The notes: a model not told the origin generated them from the letters alone. A stretch of 64,000 nt of DNA from Streptomyces cellulosae (GCA_014655195.1 BNBH01000004.1:62001-126000), one strand, 5' to 3'; numbered from the stretch's first letter, positions 53,451 through 63,476 are shown. A program made the numbers and translations.

Positions 53451-53743
53451 GTCGTCCCCAGTGCTCCCTATCTCGCGCGGCCGTCGGGCCACGCCGATTC
53501 CAGGTGAGGGAGGACCGCGCTGCGGCCTCCCGCGGACCGGCCGGAGAGAACCGGCCGGGCGGCATCCCGGCACGACGGAAGCGGGTGTGAAACCGCGGCG
53601 AGCGGGACGCGTGGGAATGACAGTGCAGCGGTCCCGGAAATCGTGTGGATCTTGGGGGAAAACTGTGGACGGGGCGATGCCTGTGAATATCGCGGTCACC
53701 CGTACCGGTGAGGCGGGCCTGCATACCGGGAGCCCGTCCACAG

Positions 53744-53809
53744 CTTCTGTGCGACAACAGCAGAGCAGTCCGACCGCTTCTGCGCGACAACCGCAGAGCA
53801 GTCCGGCCG
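53744..53809. repeat. 33-base imperfect tandem duplication
   Basis: Two adjacent 33-base units, each starting CTTCTG and ending CGACCG or CGGCCG, differing at four positions. Only two copies and no spacer, so not a CRISPR. Confidence 0.85.
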
Positions 53810-53911
53810 CTACCCACGGTCACCGGTCACGCACATGACCATCAATTCCTCAGGGGAACCCGCACAAGAGGAAGAAGGGGAGAAAGCGGCGGAAAATGCG
53901 TCCGGACGTGC

Positions 53912-53977
53912 GACGACCCCCGCCGGGGGGGAGAGCGGGGGTCGTCCCCACGGCCGACTCGGGGGGGGAGGAGTCGG
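53912..53977 (+). promoter_or_regulatory. Tandem hairpins in the leader of the HAD gene
   Basis: A 12-base-pair stem with 11-base loop (53912-53946) is followed after seven bases by a 7-base-pair stem with a 10-base G-rich loop (53954-53977). They lie 106-171 bases before the HAD start codon and could be an upstream terminator or attenuator; no function is shown. Confidence 0.45.
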
Positions 53978-54082
53978 ACCGGGTTAGACACGGTCGCGAA
54001 CGATCCGTGACTTCCATGGTGTACCCGAGGGCCCTCTCAGGCAAACCCACGCGCCACACGCTACGCCGAATGGGCTGCGCCT

Positions 54083-54916
54083 ATGCTCAAGGACGTGGAA
54101 AACCACTTGTCGCCCCGCACAGCCGCCTTCTTCGACCTGGACAAGACGGTCATTGCGAAGTCGAGCACACTCACCTTCAGCAAGTCCTTCTACCAAGGCG
54201 GTCTGATCAACCGCAGGGCCGTCCTGCGGACCGCGTACTCCCAGTTCGTGTTCCTCGCCGGCGGCGCGGACCACGACCAGATGGAACGGATGCGGAAGTA
54301 CCTGTCCGCGCTGTGCCGCGGGTGGAACGTCCAGCAGGTCAAGGAGATCGTCGCCGAGACCCTGCACGACCTGATCGACCCGATCATCTACGACGAGGCC
54401 GCCACCCTCATCGAGGAGCACCACACCGCCGGCCGTGACGTGGTCATCGTGTCCACCTCGGGCGCCGAGGTGGTCGAGCCGATCGGCGAGCTGCTGGGCG
54501 CGGACCGGGTCGTGGCCACCCGCATGGTGGTGGGCGACGACGGCTGTTTCACCGGCGAGGTCGAGTACTACGCGTACGGCCCGACCAAGGCGGAGGCGGT
54601 CCGGGAGCTGGCCGAGTCCGAGGGCTACGACCTGGCCCGCTGCTACGCGTACAGCGACTCGGTGACCGACATCCCGATGCTGGAGTCCGTCGGGCATCCG
54701 CACGCCGTGAACCCGGACCGCGCGCTGCGCCGGGAAGCGCTGGCGCGCGAGTGGCCGATCCTCGATTTCCACCGTCCGGTGCGGCTGAAGCAGCGTTTCC
54801 CGGCGTTCTCCGTTCCGCCGCGTCCCGCCCTTGTCGCGGCGGCCGCGATAGGCGCGGCGGCGGCCACCGCGGGCCTTGTCTGGTACGCCAGCCGGCGCCG
54901 CTCAACGGTTGCCTGA
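54083..54916 (+). CDS. HAD-IB family phosphatase with C-terminal membrane anchor
   Basis: 277 residues, SerB/CicA-like HAD hydrolase. Motif I FFDLDKTVI (nucleophile Asp), motif II VIVSTSGAEV, motif III Lys in GPTKAEAV, motif IV YAYSDSVTDIPML; all catalytic residues are present. The alpha-helical cap lies between motifs I and II. A hydrophobic helix at about 249-268 followed by RRR places it at the membrane. Substrate unknown; annotated in some genomes as differentiation-related. Mycobacterial counterpart is Rv3661 by context and type. ATG 54083 lacks a clear ribosome site; GTG 54095 is the alternative. The ncRNA locus follows. Confidence 0.87.
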   Translation: MLKDVENHLSPRTAAFFDLDKTVIAKSSTLTFSKSFYQGGLINRRAVLRTAYSQFVFLAGGADHDQMERMRKYLSALCRGWNVQQVKEIVAETLHDLIDPIIYDEAATLIEEHHTAGRDVVIVSTSGAEVVEPIGELLGADRVVATRMVVGDDGCFTGEVEYYAYGPTKAEAVRELAESEGYDLARCYAYSDSVTDIPMLESVGHPHAVNPDRALRREALAREWPILDFHRPVRLKQRFPAFSVPPRPALVAAAAIGAAAATAGLVWYASRRRSTVA

Positions 54917-55009
54917 ACGTACTTTTCCTTCGCCGCGCGTCCCCGTCCGGGACGCGTTCGCCATTTCGGAGTCCGTTTACTGCTTGTTTGAACCAAAAAG
55001 TAAAGGAAC

Positions 55010-55276
55010 GCGGGCAGGACTTCCCTCCTCCGTGATGCCGGAGTACAAAGGAGGTGACGGCCCGCGAGACCAAGGACGTCCGAGAGGACGACCTTCAGAA
55101 CGCTTTAGGCCCCACGGACCGCGCATGGCCACCGCGCACCCACGCGACGTCGACCCGTCGATTACGGGCCAGCCGCACCAGGCCGGGCAAAGTCCCCGGC
55201 CTGATGGGCACATATCGAGGACGCTTGGTAACGCGGTGGACATGCCAGCGGCGGTACGAGCATTCGTACCGCCGCA
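55010..55276 (+). ncRNA. Ms1/6S-like small RNA locus (MTS2823 / scr3559 position)
   Basis: A roughly 400-base gap between the HAD gene and the convergent Fic-like gene has no believable reading frame. It begins with an unusually AT-rich patch (about 54960-55008) fitting a strong promoter, and ends with a 12-base-pair terminator stem (55248-55275). Near the predicted 5' end is a foldable element (CCTC...CTCCG-TGATGC-CGGAG...GAGG, 55024-55054). In mycobacteria the RNA polymerase-binding sRNA Ms1/MTS2823 lies between the same two gene families, and in S. coelicolor a 6S-like RNA (scr3559) is reported there. The 5' end is approximate; identity rests mainly on synteny. Confidence 0.72.
55248..55275. 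terminator. Bidirectional terminator of the sRNA and Fic-like gene
   Basis: Perfect 12-base-pair stem GCGGCGGTACGA/TCGTACCGCCGC with a GCAT loop between convergent transcripts, followed by ATTCT on the plus strand. Confidence 0.88.
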
Positions 55277-55324
55277 TTCTCGCGCGGGGCCCCTCCGCCC
55301 CGGTCCGCGTGACCTCCCGGCCGG

Positions 55325-56149
55325 TCAGGCGGCTCCGCGCTGCAGCGCCTCGCACACCGCCGTGGACTCGCGCGCGCCCAGCGCCACGGCCTTCCCGCAG
55401 TGGGCGATCCAGGCGGCCATGCCCTCCGGCGTGCCGGACACATAGCCCCGCAGCGCCTCCCGGTAGGCGTCCTGACCCAGCTCGGCGTGGCCGACCTCGG
55501 CGGGGCACACCGACTTGGGGTCGAGGCCGCTGCCGACCAGGACGATCCGCTCGGCCGTGCGCGCGACCAGGCCGTTGTGGGACGTGAAGGGACGCAGCGC
55601 GAGGAGCTCGCCGTGCACCACGGCGGCCGTCACCAGCGCCGGCGCGGAACCGCCCGCGATGACGATCTCGGCCAGGCCCTCCAGACGGCCGTGCATCTCG
55701 TCGGCGCCCGGCAGGGGCAGGTCGACCAGGGGCTCGTCGACCGGCTCGCCCGCCTGGCGGGGCCGGCCCACGTGCTCGGCCTTGTCGGCCGCGGCGACCA
55801 GGTGCAGGCGCGCCAGCACCCGCAGCGGCGACTGCCGCCAGATCGACAGCAGCTGACCCGCCTCGGCCGTCAGCCGCAGCGCCGCACCCATGGTGCGCGC
55901 CTCGTCGTCACCGCTGAAGTCGCTGCGCCGCCGCACCTCCTCAAGAGCCCAGTCCGCGCCGGACAGCGCCGCCGAACCGCGGGCGCCGCGCAGGGCCGCC
56001 TCGGAGGTGATCTCGTTGCTGCGCCGCCGCATGACCCGGTGCCCGTAGACCCGGTCCACGGCCTTGCGTACGGACTCCACGGAGTCGGCCACACCGGGCA
56101 GGTTGCCCAGGGCCGCGAGGGGATCGGCGGTCGCGCCCGTCGTACTCAT
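55325..56149 (-). CDS. Degenerate Fic-like protein (Rv3662c family, often called oxidoreductase)
   Basis: 274 residues. I see no nucleotide-binding oxidoreductase motif. Instead the C-terminal part resembles a Fic domain: HGELLALRPFTSHNGLVARTAERI aligns with the Fic core HxFxDGNGRxxR, with Arg186 for the catalytic His, Ser-His for Asp/Glu-Gly, and Leu194 for Arg. Upstream, RGSAALSGADWALEEV (58-72) aligns with the Fic inhibitory motif (S/T)xxxE(G/N), with Ser63 for the Glu. Both active-site and inhibitory residues are thus lost. A helix RVLARLHLVAAADK fits the usual Fic helix before the core. The ATG at 56149 sits in the centre of a 20-base palindrome. Biochemical role unknown. Confidence 0.75.
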   Translation of the reverse strand: MSTTGATADPLAALGNLPGVADSVESVRKAVDRVYGHRVMRRRSNEITSEAALRGARGSAALSGADWALEEVRRRSDFSGDDEARTMGAALRLTAEAGQLLSIWRQSPLRVLARLHLVAAADKAEHVGRPRQAGEPVDEPLVDLPLPGADEMHGRLEGLAEIVIAGGSAPALVTAAVVHGELLALRPFTSHNGLVARTAERIVLVGSGLDPKSVCPAEVGHAELGQDAYREALRGYVSGTPEGMAAWIAHCGKAVALGARESTAVCEALQRGAA

Positions 56150-56158
56150 GAGTACGAC
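56139..56158. promoter_or_regulatory. Perfect 20-base palindrome over the Fic-like start codon
   Basis: GTCGTACTCATGAGTACGAC reads the same on both strands with no spacer and contains the ATG (56147-56149) at its centre. Such a site could be an operator controlling this gene and perhaps the divergent ATPase gene, or fold over the start codon in the message. Confidence 0.6.
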
Positions 56159-56212
56159 CCTACGCACCCCGGACGCCCGCCCCACGATGGAGTGGTCTTC
56201 TTCACGCCCCGC

Positions 56213-56242
56213 TGTGACCTACAGCTACTTACCCACTACGCT
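56213..56242 (+). promoter_or_regulatory. Predicted promoter of the CooC-like gene
   Basis: TGTGAC (56213-56218), 18-base spacer, TACGCT (56237-56242); transcription would begin close to the GTG/ATG at 56245-56251, so the message would be leaderless or nearly so. No ribosome site is seen before the ATG, which agrees. Confidence 0.5.
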
Positions 56243-56250
56243 TCGTGAAC

Positions 56251-57231
56251 ATGAAAATTGCTTTCGTTGGGAAGGGCGGGAGCGGAAAGACGACCCTGTC
56301 CTCCCTGTTCATCCGTCATCTCGCGGCCGAGGGCGCCCCGGTCGTCGCCGTGGACGCCGACATCAACCAGCACCTCGGGGCCGCGCTGGGCCTGGACGAG
56401 TCCGAGGCCGCCGCCCTGCCCGCGATGGGCGAGCACCTCCGGCTCATCAAGGACCACCTGCGCGGCAGCAACCCGCGCATCGCGTCCGCCGACACGATGA
56501 TCAAGACGACCCCGCCCGGCGAGGGCTCCCGGCTGCTGCGGGTCCAGGAGGACAACCCGGTCTACGACGCCTGCGCGCGCCCGGTGGAGCTGGACGGCGG
56601 CGCGGTCCGCCTGATGGTCACCGGCCCCTTCACCGACGCCGACCTGGGGGTGGCCTGCTACCACTCCAAGACGGGGGCCGTGGAGCTCTGCCTGAACCAC
56701 CTGGTGGACGGGCCCGGCGAGTACGTCGTGGTGGACATGACGGCCGGCTCGGACTCCTTCGCGTCCGGTATGTTCACCCGCTTCGACATGACGTTCCTGG
56801 TCGCCGAGCCGACCAGGAAGGGCGTCTCCGTCTACCGCCAGTACAAGGAGTACGCCCGCGACTTCGGCGTGGCGCTGAGGGTCGTCGGCAACAAGGTGCA
56901 GGGACCGGACGACCTGGACTTCCTCCGCGCGGAGGTGGGGGAGGACCTGCTGGTGACGGTGGGCCACTCGGACTGGGTGCGCGCCATGGAGAAGGGCCGC
57001 CCGCCCCGCTTCGCCGCGCTGGAGGAGTCCAACCGGCTCGCCCTGCGCACGCTGCGCGGAGCCGCCGACGCCACGTACGAGCGGCGCGACTGGGAGCGGT
57101 ACACGCGCCAGATGGTGCACTTCCACCTCAAGAACGCCCAGTCCTGGGGCAACGAGCGCACCGGGGCCGACCTGGCGGCGCAGGTCGACCCCGGTTTCGT
57201 GCTCGGCGAGAGCGTCACCGCCTCGGCCTGA
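56251..57231 (+). CDS. CooC/MinD-like P-loop ATPase
   Basis: 326-residue ATPase of the CooC/SIMIBI class. Deviant Walker A KGGSGKTT (residues 8-15), switch I VVAVDADINQHLGAALGL, and VVVDMTAGSDSFASGMFTRFDMTFLVAEPTRKG as Walker B and following region. CooC proteins insert nickel into CO dehydrogenase, but no such enzyme or maturation cluster is here, so the client is unknown. Two cysteines (DACARPVEL, GVACYHSKTGAVELCLNHL) might bind metal. ATG at 56251 rather than GTG 56245. Ends three bases before the convergent deacetylase-like gene. Confidence 0.82.
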   Translation: MKIAFVGKGGSGKTTLSSLFIRHLAAEGAPVVAVDADINQHLGAALGLDESEAAALPAMGEHLRLIKDHLRGSNPRIASADTMIKTTPPGEGSRLLRVQEDNPVYDACARPVELDGGAVRLMVTGPFTDADLGVACYHSKTGAVELCLNHLVDGPGEYVVVDMTAGSDSFASGMFTRFDMTFLVAEPTRKGVSVYRQYKEYARDFGVALRVVGNKVQGPDDLDFLRAEVGEDLLVTVGHSDWVRAMEKGRPPRFAALEESNRLALRTLRGAADATYERRDWERYTRQMVHFHLKNAQSWGNERTGADLAAQVDPGFVLGESVTASA

Positions 57232-57234
57232 ACC

Positions 57235-58491
57235 TCACCCCTTCGGCGCGGGGGAACCCGGCGCGCCCTTGGGGGCCGGGGCGGGGCCGGAGGCCAGGAA
57301 GGCCTTCCAGCCCTTCTCCGGGGCCTCGCCGACGTCCAGCGAGCGCAGCTTCTCCAGGGTCGCCGGGTCCTGTGCGTCCAGCCAGTCCACCAGCTGGCGG
57401 AAGGAGACGCACCGCACGTCGGACTTGGTGCACACCTCCTCGACGACCTCCTCGACGGCGCGCATGTAGGTGCCGCCGTTCCAGGACTCGAAGTGGTTGC
57501 CGATGATCAGGGGCGCCCTGTTGCCGTTGTAGGCGCGTTGGAAGCCCTGGAGCAGACCGTCCCGCATCTGGTCGCCCCACATCTCGTGCTTGCCGGGGTC
57601 GCCCTGGGTGGTGGTGCCGGACTGGTTGACCATGAAGTTGTAATCCATGGTGAGCTGCTCGAAGGAGTGCCCGGGGAAGGGCACGAGCTGCAGCGACAGG
57701 TCCCACAGCCCGGACTTCTTCTCGGGCCACACCTGGTTGTTGACGCCGCTGGTGTCGTAGCGGAAGCCCAGGTCCCGGGCGGCCTTCATGAAGTTCTTCT
57801 GCCCTTCCAGGCAGGGTGTGCGGGCCCCGACGAGCTCCTTGTCGTAGTCGAAGGGCAGCGGGGCCTCGTTCTTCATCCCGGCGTTGGTCTTCCAGGTCTT
57901 CACGAACTGCTTGGCCTGGGCGATCTCCTCCTTCCACTCCTCCACCGACCACTCGCCGACCCCGCCGTCGCCGCCGCAGAAGTGGCCGTTGAAGTGGGTC
58001 CCGATCTCGTTGCCCTCCAGCCAGGCCAGCCGCAGCTGCTCCACGGTGTCGGCGATGCCCTGCCGGTCGTTGAAGCCGATGTCGGAGCGGCCCGGCGAGT
58101 GCTGCGGCGGGTGGTACAGGTCGCGCTTCTCCTCCGGCAGGAGATACACGCCGCTGAGGAAGTACGTCATGGTCGCGTCGTTCTCCTTGGCGACCTTGCG
58201 GAAGTGGGAGAAAAGCTTCTGGCTGTCCTCGCCCGCGCCGTCCCAGGAGAACACCACGAACTGCGGAGGCTTCTCGCCGGGCTTCAGCCGCTTCGGCTTC
58301 GGCAGGTGCGGCTGGGCCCCGGTGTAGGCGGTGGAGCCGTCGCCGATCAGCCTGACGACGTTCTTGGGCGCGGGGGCCGGCTGTGCCTTCTCCTTTTCAG
58401 GCCCGTCCCCGCCGGTTCCGCAGCCGGCGAGCGCGGAGAGGCAGACCGCGGAGATCACGGTGCCCGTGGCGATCCTGTGGGTGGCGGCCAT
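57235..58491 (-). CDS. Polysaccharide deacetylase-like lipoprotein
   Basis: 418 residues with signal peptide and lipobox LAGC (VISAVCLSALAGCGTGG). The core follows the carbohydrate esterase 4 plan: metal Asp region FVVFSWDGAGEDS, GNEIGTHFNGHFCGG as the His motif, and VGARTPCLEGQKNF plus FRYDTSGVN as the later motifs. It is longer than typical NodB domains and the His motif is unusual (HFNGHF), so substrate and activity are uncertain. A Pro/Ala/Gly tail ends it. The ATG at 58491 has GAAGG eight bases upstream. Confidence 0.8.
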   Translation of the reverse strand: MAATHRIATGTVISAVCLSALAGCGTGGDGPEKEKAQPAPAPKNVVRLIGDGSTAYTGAQPHLPKPKRLKPGEKPPQFVVFSWDGAGEDSQKLFSHFRKVAKENDATMTYFLSGVYLLPEEKRDLYHPPQHSPGRSDIGFNDRQGIADTVEQLRLAWLEGNEIGTHFNGHFCGGDGGVGEWSVEEWKEEIAQAKQFVKTWKTNAGMKNEAPLPFDYDKELVGARTPCLEGQKNFMKAARDLGFRYDTSGVNNQVWPEKKSGLWDLSLQLVPFPGHSFEQLTMDYNFMVNQSGTTTQGDPGKHEMWGDQMRDGLLQGFQRAYNGNRAPLIIGNHFESWNGGTYMRAVEEVVEEVCTKSDVRCVSFRQLVDWLDAQDPATLEKLRSLDVGEAPEKGWKAFLASGPAPAPKGAPGSPAPKG

Positions 58492-58891
58492 TCGCCCACC
58501 TTCTTCCTTCTCTCGGGCCGAGCTCGATGAGGCGTTGTGCGGTCTGCGCCGGTCCATGCCGACCGCGCCGTCAACGTCGCACGGAAGAAAGAAGTGAATT
58601 AATACGACAAGCCGATGAAATGGCCACTTCACCCTTCAGAGTGATGGCTACCGCCATTTGCCCGGAAAGTCTATGCCGGTCCTTTACTCGCAATTACGAT
58701 CTGTTTACTGAGCGTCGCCGCGACCCCTCGTTCGCCCCCTTGTTGGCCCCGTTGTTCGTCCCGCCGTCCGTCCCCCCGCCGTCCGGGCCGTGCCCCACGG
58801 CCGCGACCGACCGCTGGGACCGAGCGGGCCCCACCGTCACGCGACCGCGCACATCCTCGCGACCGCGCACACCCGAAGGAGACAGGAGTCC
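58492..58891. other. Divergent promoter gap, AT-rich patch
   Basis: No gene in 400 bases between the deacetylase-like and SulP genes. An AT-rich patch (about 58590-58720) contains near-palindrome TGAAATGGCCACTTCA (58616-58631), dyad ATGGC-TACC-GCCAT (58644-58657), and two TTTACT copies about 21 bases apart near 58683-58710. A 14-base direct repeat CGCGACCGCGCACA occurs at 58840 and 58858, just before the SulP ribosome site. Confidence 0.55.
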
Positions 58892-61324
58892 ATGTCAGCC
58901 TGCGTCCCCGCCGACGCCGCCGAGCCGGCGCACACCGAGCGAGCCCATCCCCCGCACAGCCCGCCGCCCGGCCGACCCCGGCGCTTCCGCGTCGCGGGCG
59001 CCGATCTCCCGGCCGCCGTCGCGGTGTTCCTCATCGCCCTCCCCCTGTCCCTCGGCATCGCGCTCGCCTCCGGCGCGCCCCTCCAGGCCGGACTGGTCGC
59101 GGCGGCCGTGGGCGGGATCGTCGCCGGACGGCTCGGCGGCTCCGCGCTCCAGGTGAGCGGCCCGGCGGCGGGGCTCACGGTCGTCACGGCCGACCTCATC
59201 CACCAGTACGGCTGGCGCACCACCTGCGCCGTCACCGTCCTCGCCGGTCTCGCCCAGCTCGCGCTCGGCTGTCTGCGCGTGGCGCGCGCCGCCCTCGCCG
59301 TGACCCCCGCGATCGTGCACGGCATGCTCGCCGGCATCGGCGTCACCATCGCCGTCGCCCAGGTCCACATCGTCCTCGGGGGCGAGCCGCAGAGCTCCGT
59401 GCCCGACAACCTCCGCGCCCTGCCCGGGCAGTTGGCTCGCCTGGACCCCGCCACCCTCGCGGTGAGCGTGCTGACCCTGGCCGTCCTGCTGCTCTGGCCC
59501 CGGCTGCCCGGCCGCGCCGGACACCTGGCGCGGAAGGCCCCGGCCGCCCTCGTCGCCGTGGCCGGGGCCACCGCGGTCGCCGCGGCGGCCGGACTGGTGC
59601 TGCCCGTGGTCGACCTGCCGTCGTGGCGCAGCCACGCGCTGGCCGGGCTGCCCGAAGGACCGGTGCTCGGTCTCGTCGCGGCCGTGCTGACCACGGCGTT
59701 GGTGTGCAGCGTGCAGTCGCTGCTCGGCGCGACGGCCGTGGACAAGCTGGCCGCCGCCCGCCCCGGCGCCGGTCATGCCGTCCGCTCCGACCTGGACCGG
59801 GAGATGCTCGGCCAGGGCGCCGCGAACGTCGTCTCCGGCACGCTCGGCGGTCTGCCGGTGGCCGGTGTCACCGTCCGCAGCACGGCGAACGTCCAGGCGG
59901 GAGCCGTCAGCCGGAACGCCACGATGCTGCACGGCGCCCTGATCCTGGCGGCCGCGCTGCTGCTCGTCCCGCTGCTGGAGCTGATCCCGCTCGCCTCCCT
60001 CGCCGCCCTGGTCATGGCGGTCGGCGTCCGGATGGTGTCCCTGCACCACATCCGCACGGTGACCCGACATCGCGAGGTCCTCGTCTACGCCGTCACCGCC
60101 CTCGGGGTGATCTCCCTCGGGGTGCTGGAGGGCGTGGGGCTGGGCATCGCCGTGGCCGTGGGCGTGGCCCTGCACCGGCTCACGCGGACCCGGATCATCC
60201 ACGCGGAGGAGAACGGCGTCCACCATGTGCACGTACGCGGGCAGTTGACGTTCCTCGCGGTGCCGCGGCTCAGCAGGGCGCTGCATCTCGTGCCCCAGGG
60301 GGCCGACGCGGTGGTGGCGCTGGACGGGTCCTTCATGGACCACGCGGCGTACGAGACGCTGCAGGACTGGCAGACCACGCACACCGCGCACGGCGGCACC
60401 GTGAAGATCACCGGCCGGCGTACCGGAGTGCGGATCGCGGAACCCGGCACCCTCTCCGGGCCCACGCCCATCGGGGTCCCCTCTACCGGCGACTGCCGCT
60501 GCCGCCCCTGGACGGCCTGGCGCAACCATCAGTGCGACCGCCCCTCCCCCGCCCCGGACACCGGGGCCCGGCCGGACGAGACGCCCGAGAACGGCCAGGC
60601 GGGCCCAGGAACCGACCGGGCGTCGAGCGCCCCCGCCCGCAGCCGCACTCCGAGCAGCCGTCAACTCGTCCGCGGGCTCAGCACGTTCCAGCGCCGCACG
60701 GCCCCCCTGGTGCGGGGCGAGCTGGCCCGGCTGGCGCGGGAGGGGCAGCGGCCGTCGCAACTGTTCCTGACCTGCGCCGACTCCCGCGTGGTCACCTCGA
60801 TGATCACCTCCAGCGGCCCCGGCGACCTGTTCGTGGTGCGCAACGTCGGCAATCTGGTGCCGCCGCCGGGAGCGGAGAGCGGCGACGACTCGGTGGCCGC
60901 CGCCATCGAGTACGCCGTCGACGTGCTCGCGGTGCGGTCGATCACGGTGTGCGGCCACTCGGGATGCGGCGCCATGCAGGCCCTGCTCGACTCCCGCCCC
61001 GGCTCCCCCGCGGTCACACCGCTCGGGCGCTGGCTGCGGCACGGCGGGCCGAGCCTGGAGCGGCTGCGCGACCCCGGCGCGCCCGCACCCCGGCTGGCCG
61101 GACGCGCCCCCGCCGACGACGCCGAGCGGCTCAGCCTGACCAACGTGGTCCAGCAGCTGGAGCATCTGCGCGCCCACGAGTCGGTCGCCCGCGCCCTGAA
61201 GGACGGCAGTCTCGAACTGCACGGGGTGTACTTCCACGTGGGCGAGGCCCAGGCGTATCTCCTCGCAGAGCAGGAGGAGACAAGGGTGTTCGACCGGGTA
61301 CGTGACGTGGACCTGGCGGTGTGA
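58892..61324 (+). CDS. SulP-family transporter fused to beta-carbonic anhydrase
   Basis: 810 residues. Residues 35-435 form the SulP membrane domain (PAAVAVFLIALPLSLGIALASG, LGGLPVAGVTVRSTANVQAGA, ten or more helices). Residues about 443-515 are a degenerate STAS-like domain, followed by a Pro/Arg linker with a Cys cluster (DCRCRPW). Residues 590-810 are a beta-carbonic anhydrase with zinc ligands Cys628 and Asp630 in TCADSR and His689 and Cys692 in GHSGCGAM. The natural reading is bicarbonate uptake coupled to CO2/bicarbonate interconversion; such fusions exist in other actinobacteria (Rv3273 type). ATG at 58892 behind AAGGAGACAGGAG. Confidence 0.93.
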   Translation: MSACVPADAAEPAHTERAHPPHSPPPGRPRRFRVAGADLPAAVAVFLIALPLSLGIALASGAPLQAGLVAAAVGGIVAGRLGGSALQVSGPAAGLTVVTADLIHQYGWRTTCAVTVLAGLAQLALGCLRVARAALAVTPAIVHGMLAGIGVTIAVAQVHIVLGGEPQSSVPDNLRALPGQLARLDPATLAVSVLTLAVLLLWPRLPGRAGHLARKAPAALVAVAGATAVAAAAGLVLPVVDLPSWRSHALAGLPEGPVLGLVAAVLTTALVCSVQSLLGATAVDKLAAARPGAGHAVRSDLDREMLGQGAANVVSGTLGGLPVAGVTVRSTANVQAGAVSRNATMLHGALILAAALLLVPLLELIPLASLAALVMAVGVRMVSLHHIRTVTRHREVLVYAVTALGVISLGVLEGVGLGIAVAVGVALHRLTRTRIIHAEENGVHHVHVRGQLTFLAVPRLSRALHLVPQGADAVVALDGSFMDHAAYETLQDWQTTHTAHGGTVKITGRRTGVRIAEPGTLSGPTPIGVPSTGDCRCRPWTAWRNHQCDRPSPAPDTGARPDETPENGQAGPGTDRASSAPARSRTPSSRQLVRGLSTFQRRTAPLVRGELARLAREGQRPSQLFLTCADSRVVTSMITSSGPGDLFVVRNVGNLVPPPGAESGDDSVAAAIEYAVDVLAVRSITVCGHSGCGAMQALLDSRPGSPAVTPLGRWLRHGGPSLERLRDPGAPAPRLAGRAPADDAERLSLTNVVQQLEHLRAHESVARALKDGSLELHGVYFHVGEAQAYLLAEQEETRVFDRVRDVDLAV

Positions 61325-61419
61325 CGCACGCCCGGATGTGAGAGGCGTTACACCACTTGAACCGGGTTGCCCCCCGCGCCGTGGGAAGGGGTGTCGGCGG
61401 CCGCACGACAGGAGCCCCG

Positions 61420-61435
61420 ACAGGTCTAAACCAAT
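61420..61435. promoter_or_regulatory. dre-like (DasR) half-palindrome upstream of acs
   Basis: ACAGGTCTAAACCAAT, with core GGTCTAAACC, resembles the DasR consensus ACTGGTCTAGACCACT at most core positions. It is 86 bases before the acs start codon. Suggestive only. Confidence 0.4.
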
Positions 61436-61520
61436 TTCCCGTCGACCCTTGTCAGCGTACCCCCAGGTCTGATGAGCTGTGGCCTGGGACACAACGGACA
61501 CCCTGGGAAAGGCAGATGCC

Positions 61521-63476
<1,956 letters not shown>

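Larger units (their letters stand above)
53451..54082. other. Long divergent gap with tandem repeat and two hairpins
   Basis: 632 bases between the divergent tadZ and HAD genes. It holds a 33-base tandem duplication (53744-53776 and 53777-53809), a 12-base-pair hairpin (53912-53923 with 53935-53946) and a second 7-base-pair hairpin CCGACTC/GAGTCGG (53954-53960 with 53971-53977) with a G8 run in the loop. A 53-codon reading frame (ATG 53678 to 53838) spans the duplication but has no ribosome site, so I do not call it a gene. Confidence 0.65.

Noticed and set aside
53744..53809. CRISPR-like repeat
   Set aside because: Only two adjacent copies with no spacers and no cas genes.
53678..53838. Possible 53-codon gene spanning the 33-base duplication
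   Set aside because: No ribosome site, low-complexity Ser/Gln translation, and no partner context; kept only as a repeat.
55054..55587. GTG-started frame directly after AAAGGAGG in the sRNA gap
   Set aside because: The Shine-Dalgarno sequence touches the start codon, the frame runs through the terminator hairpin and into the antisense of the Fic-like gene, and composition is not protein-like. The GGAGG is better explained as part of RNA structure.
56251..57231. Nickel-insertion CooC for CO dehydrogenase
   Set aside because: Fold and P-loop fit, but no CO dehydrogenase, hydrogenase or urease genes are nearby, so the specific function was not assigned.
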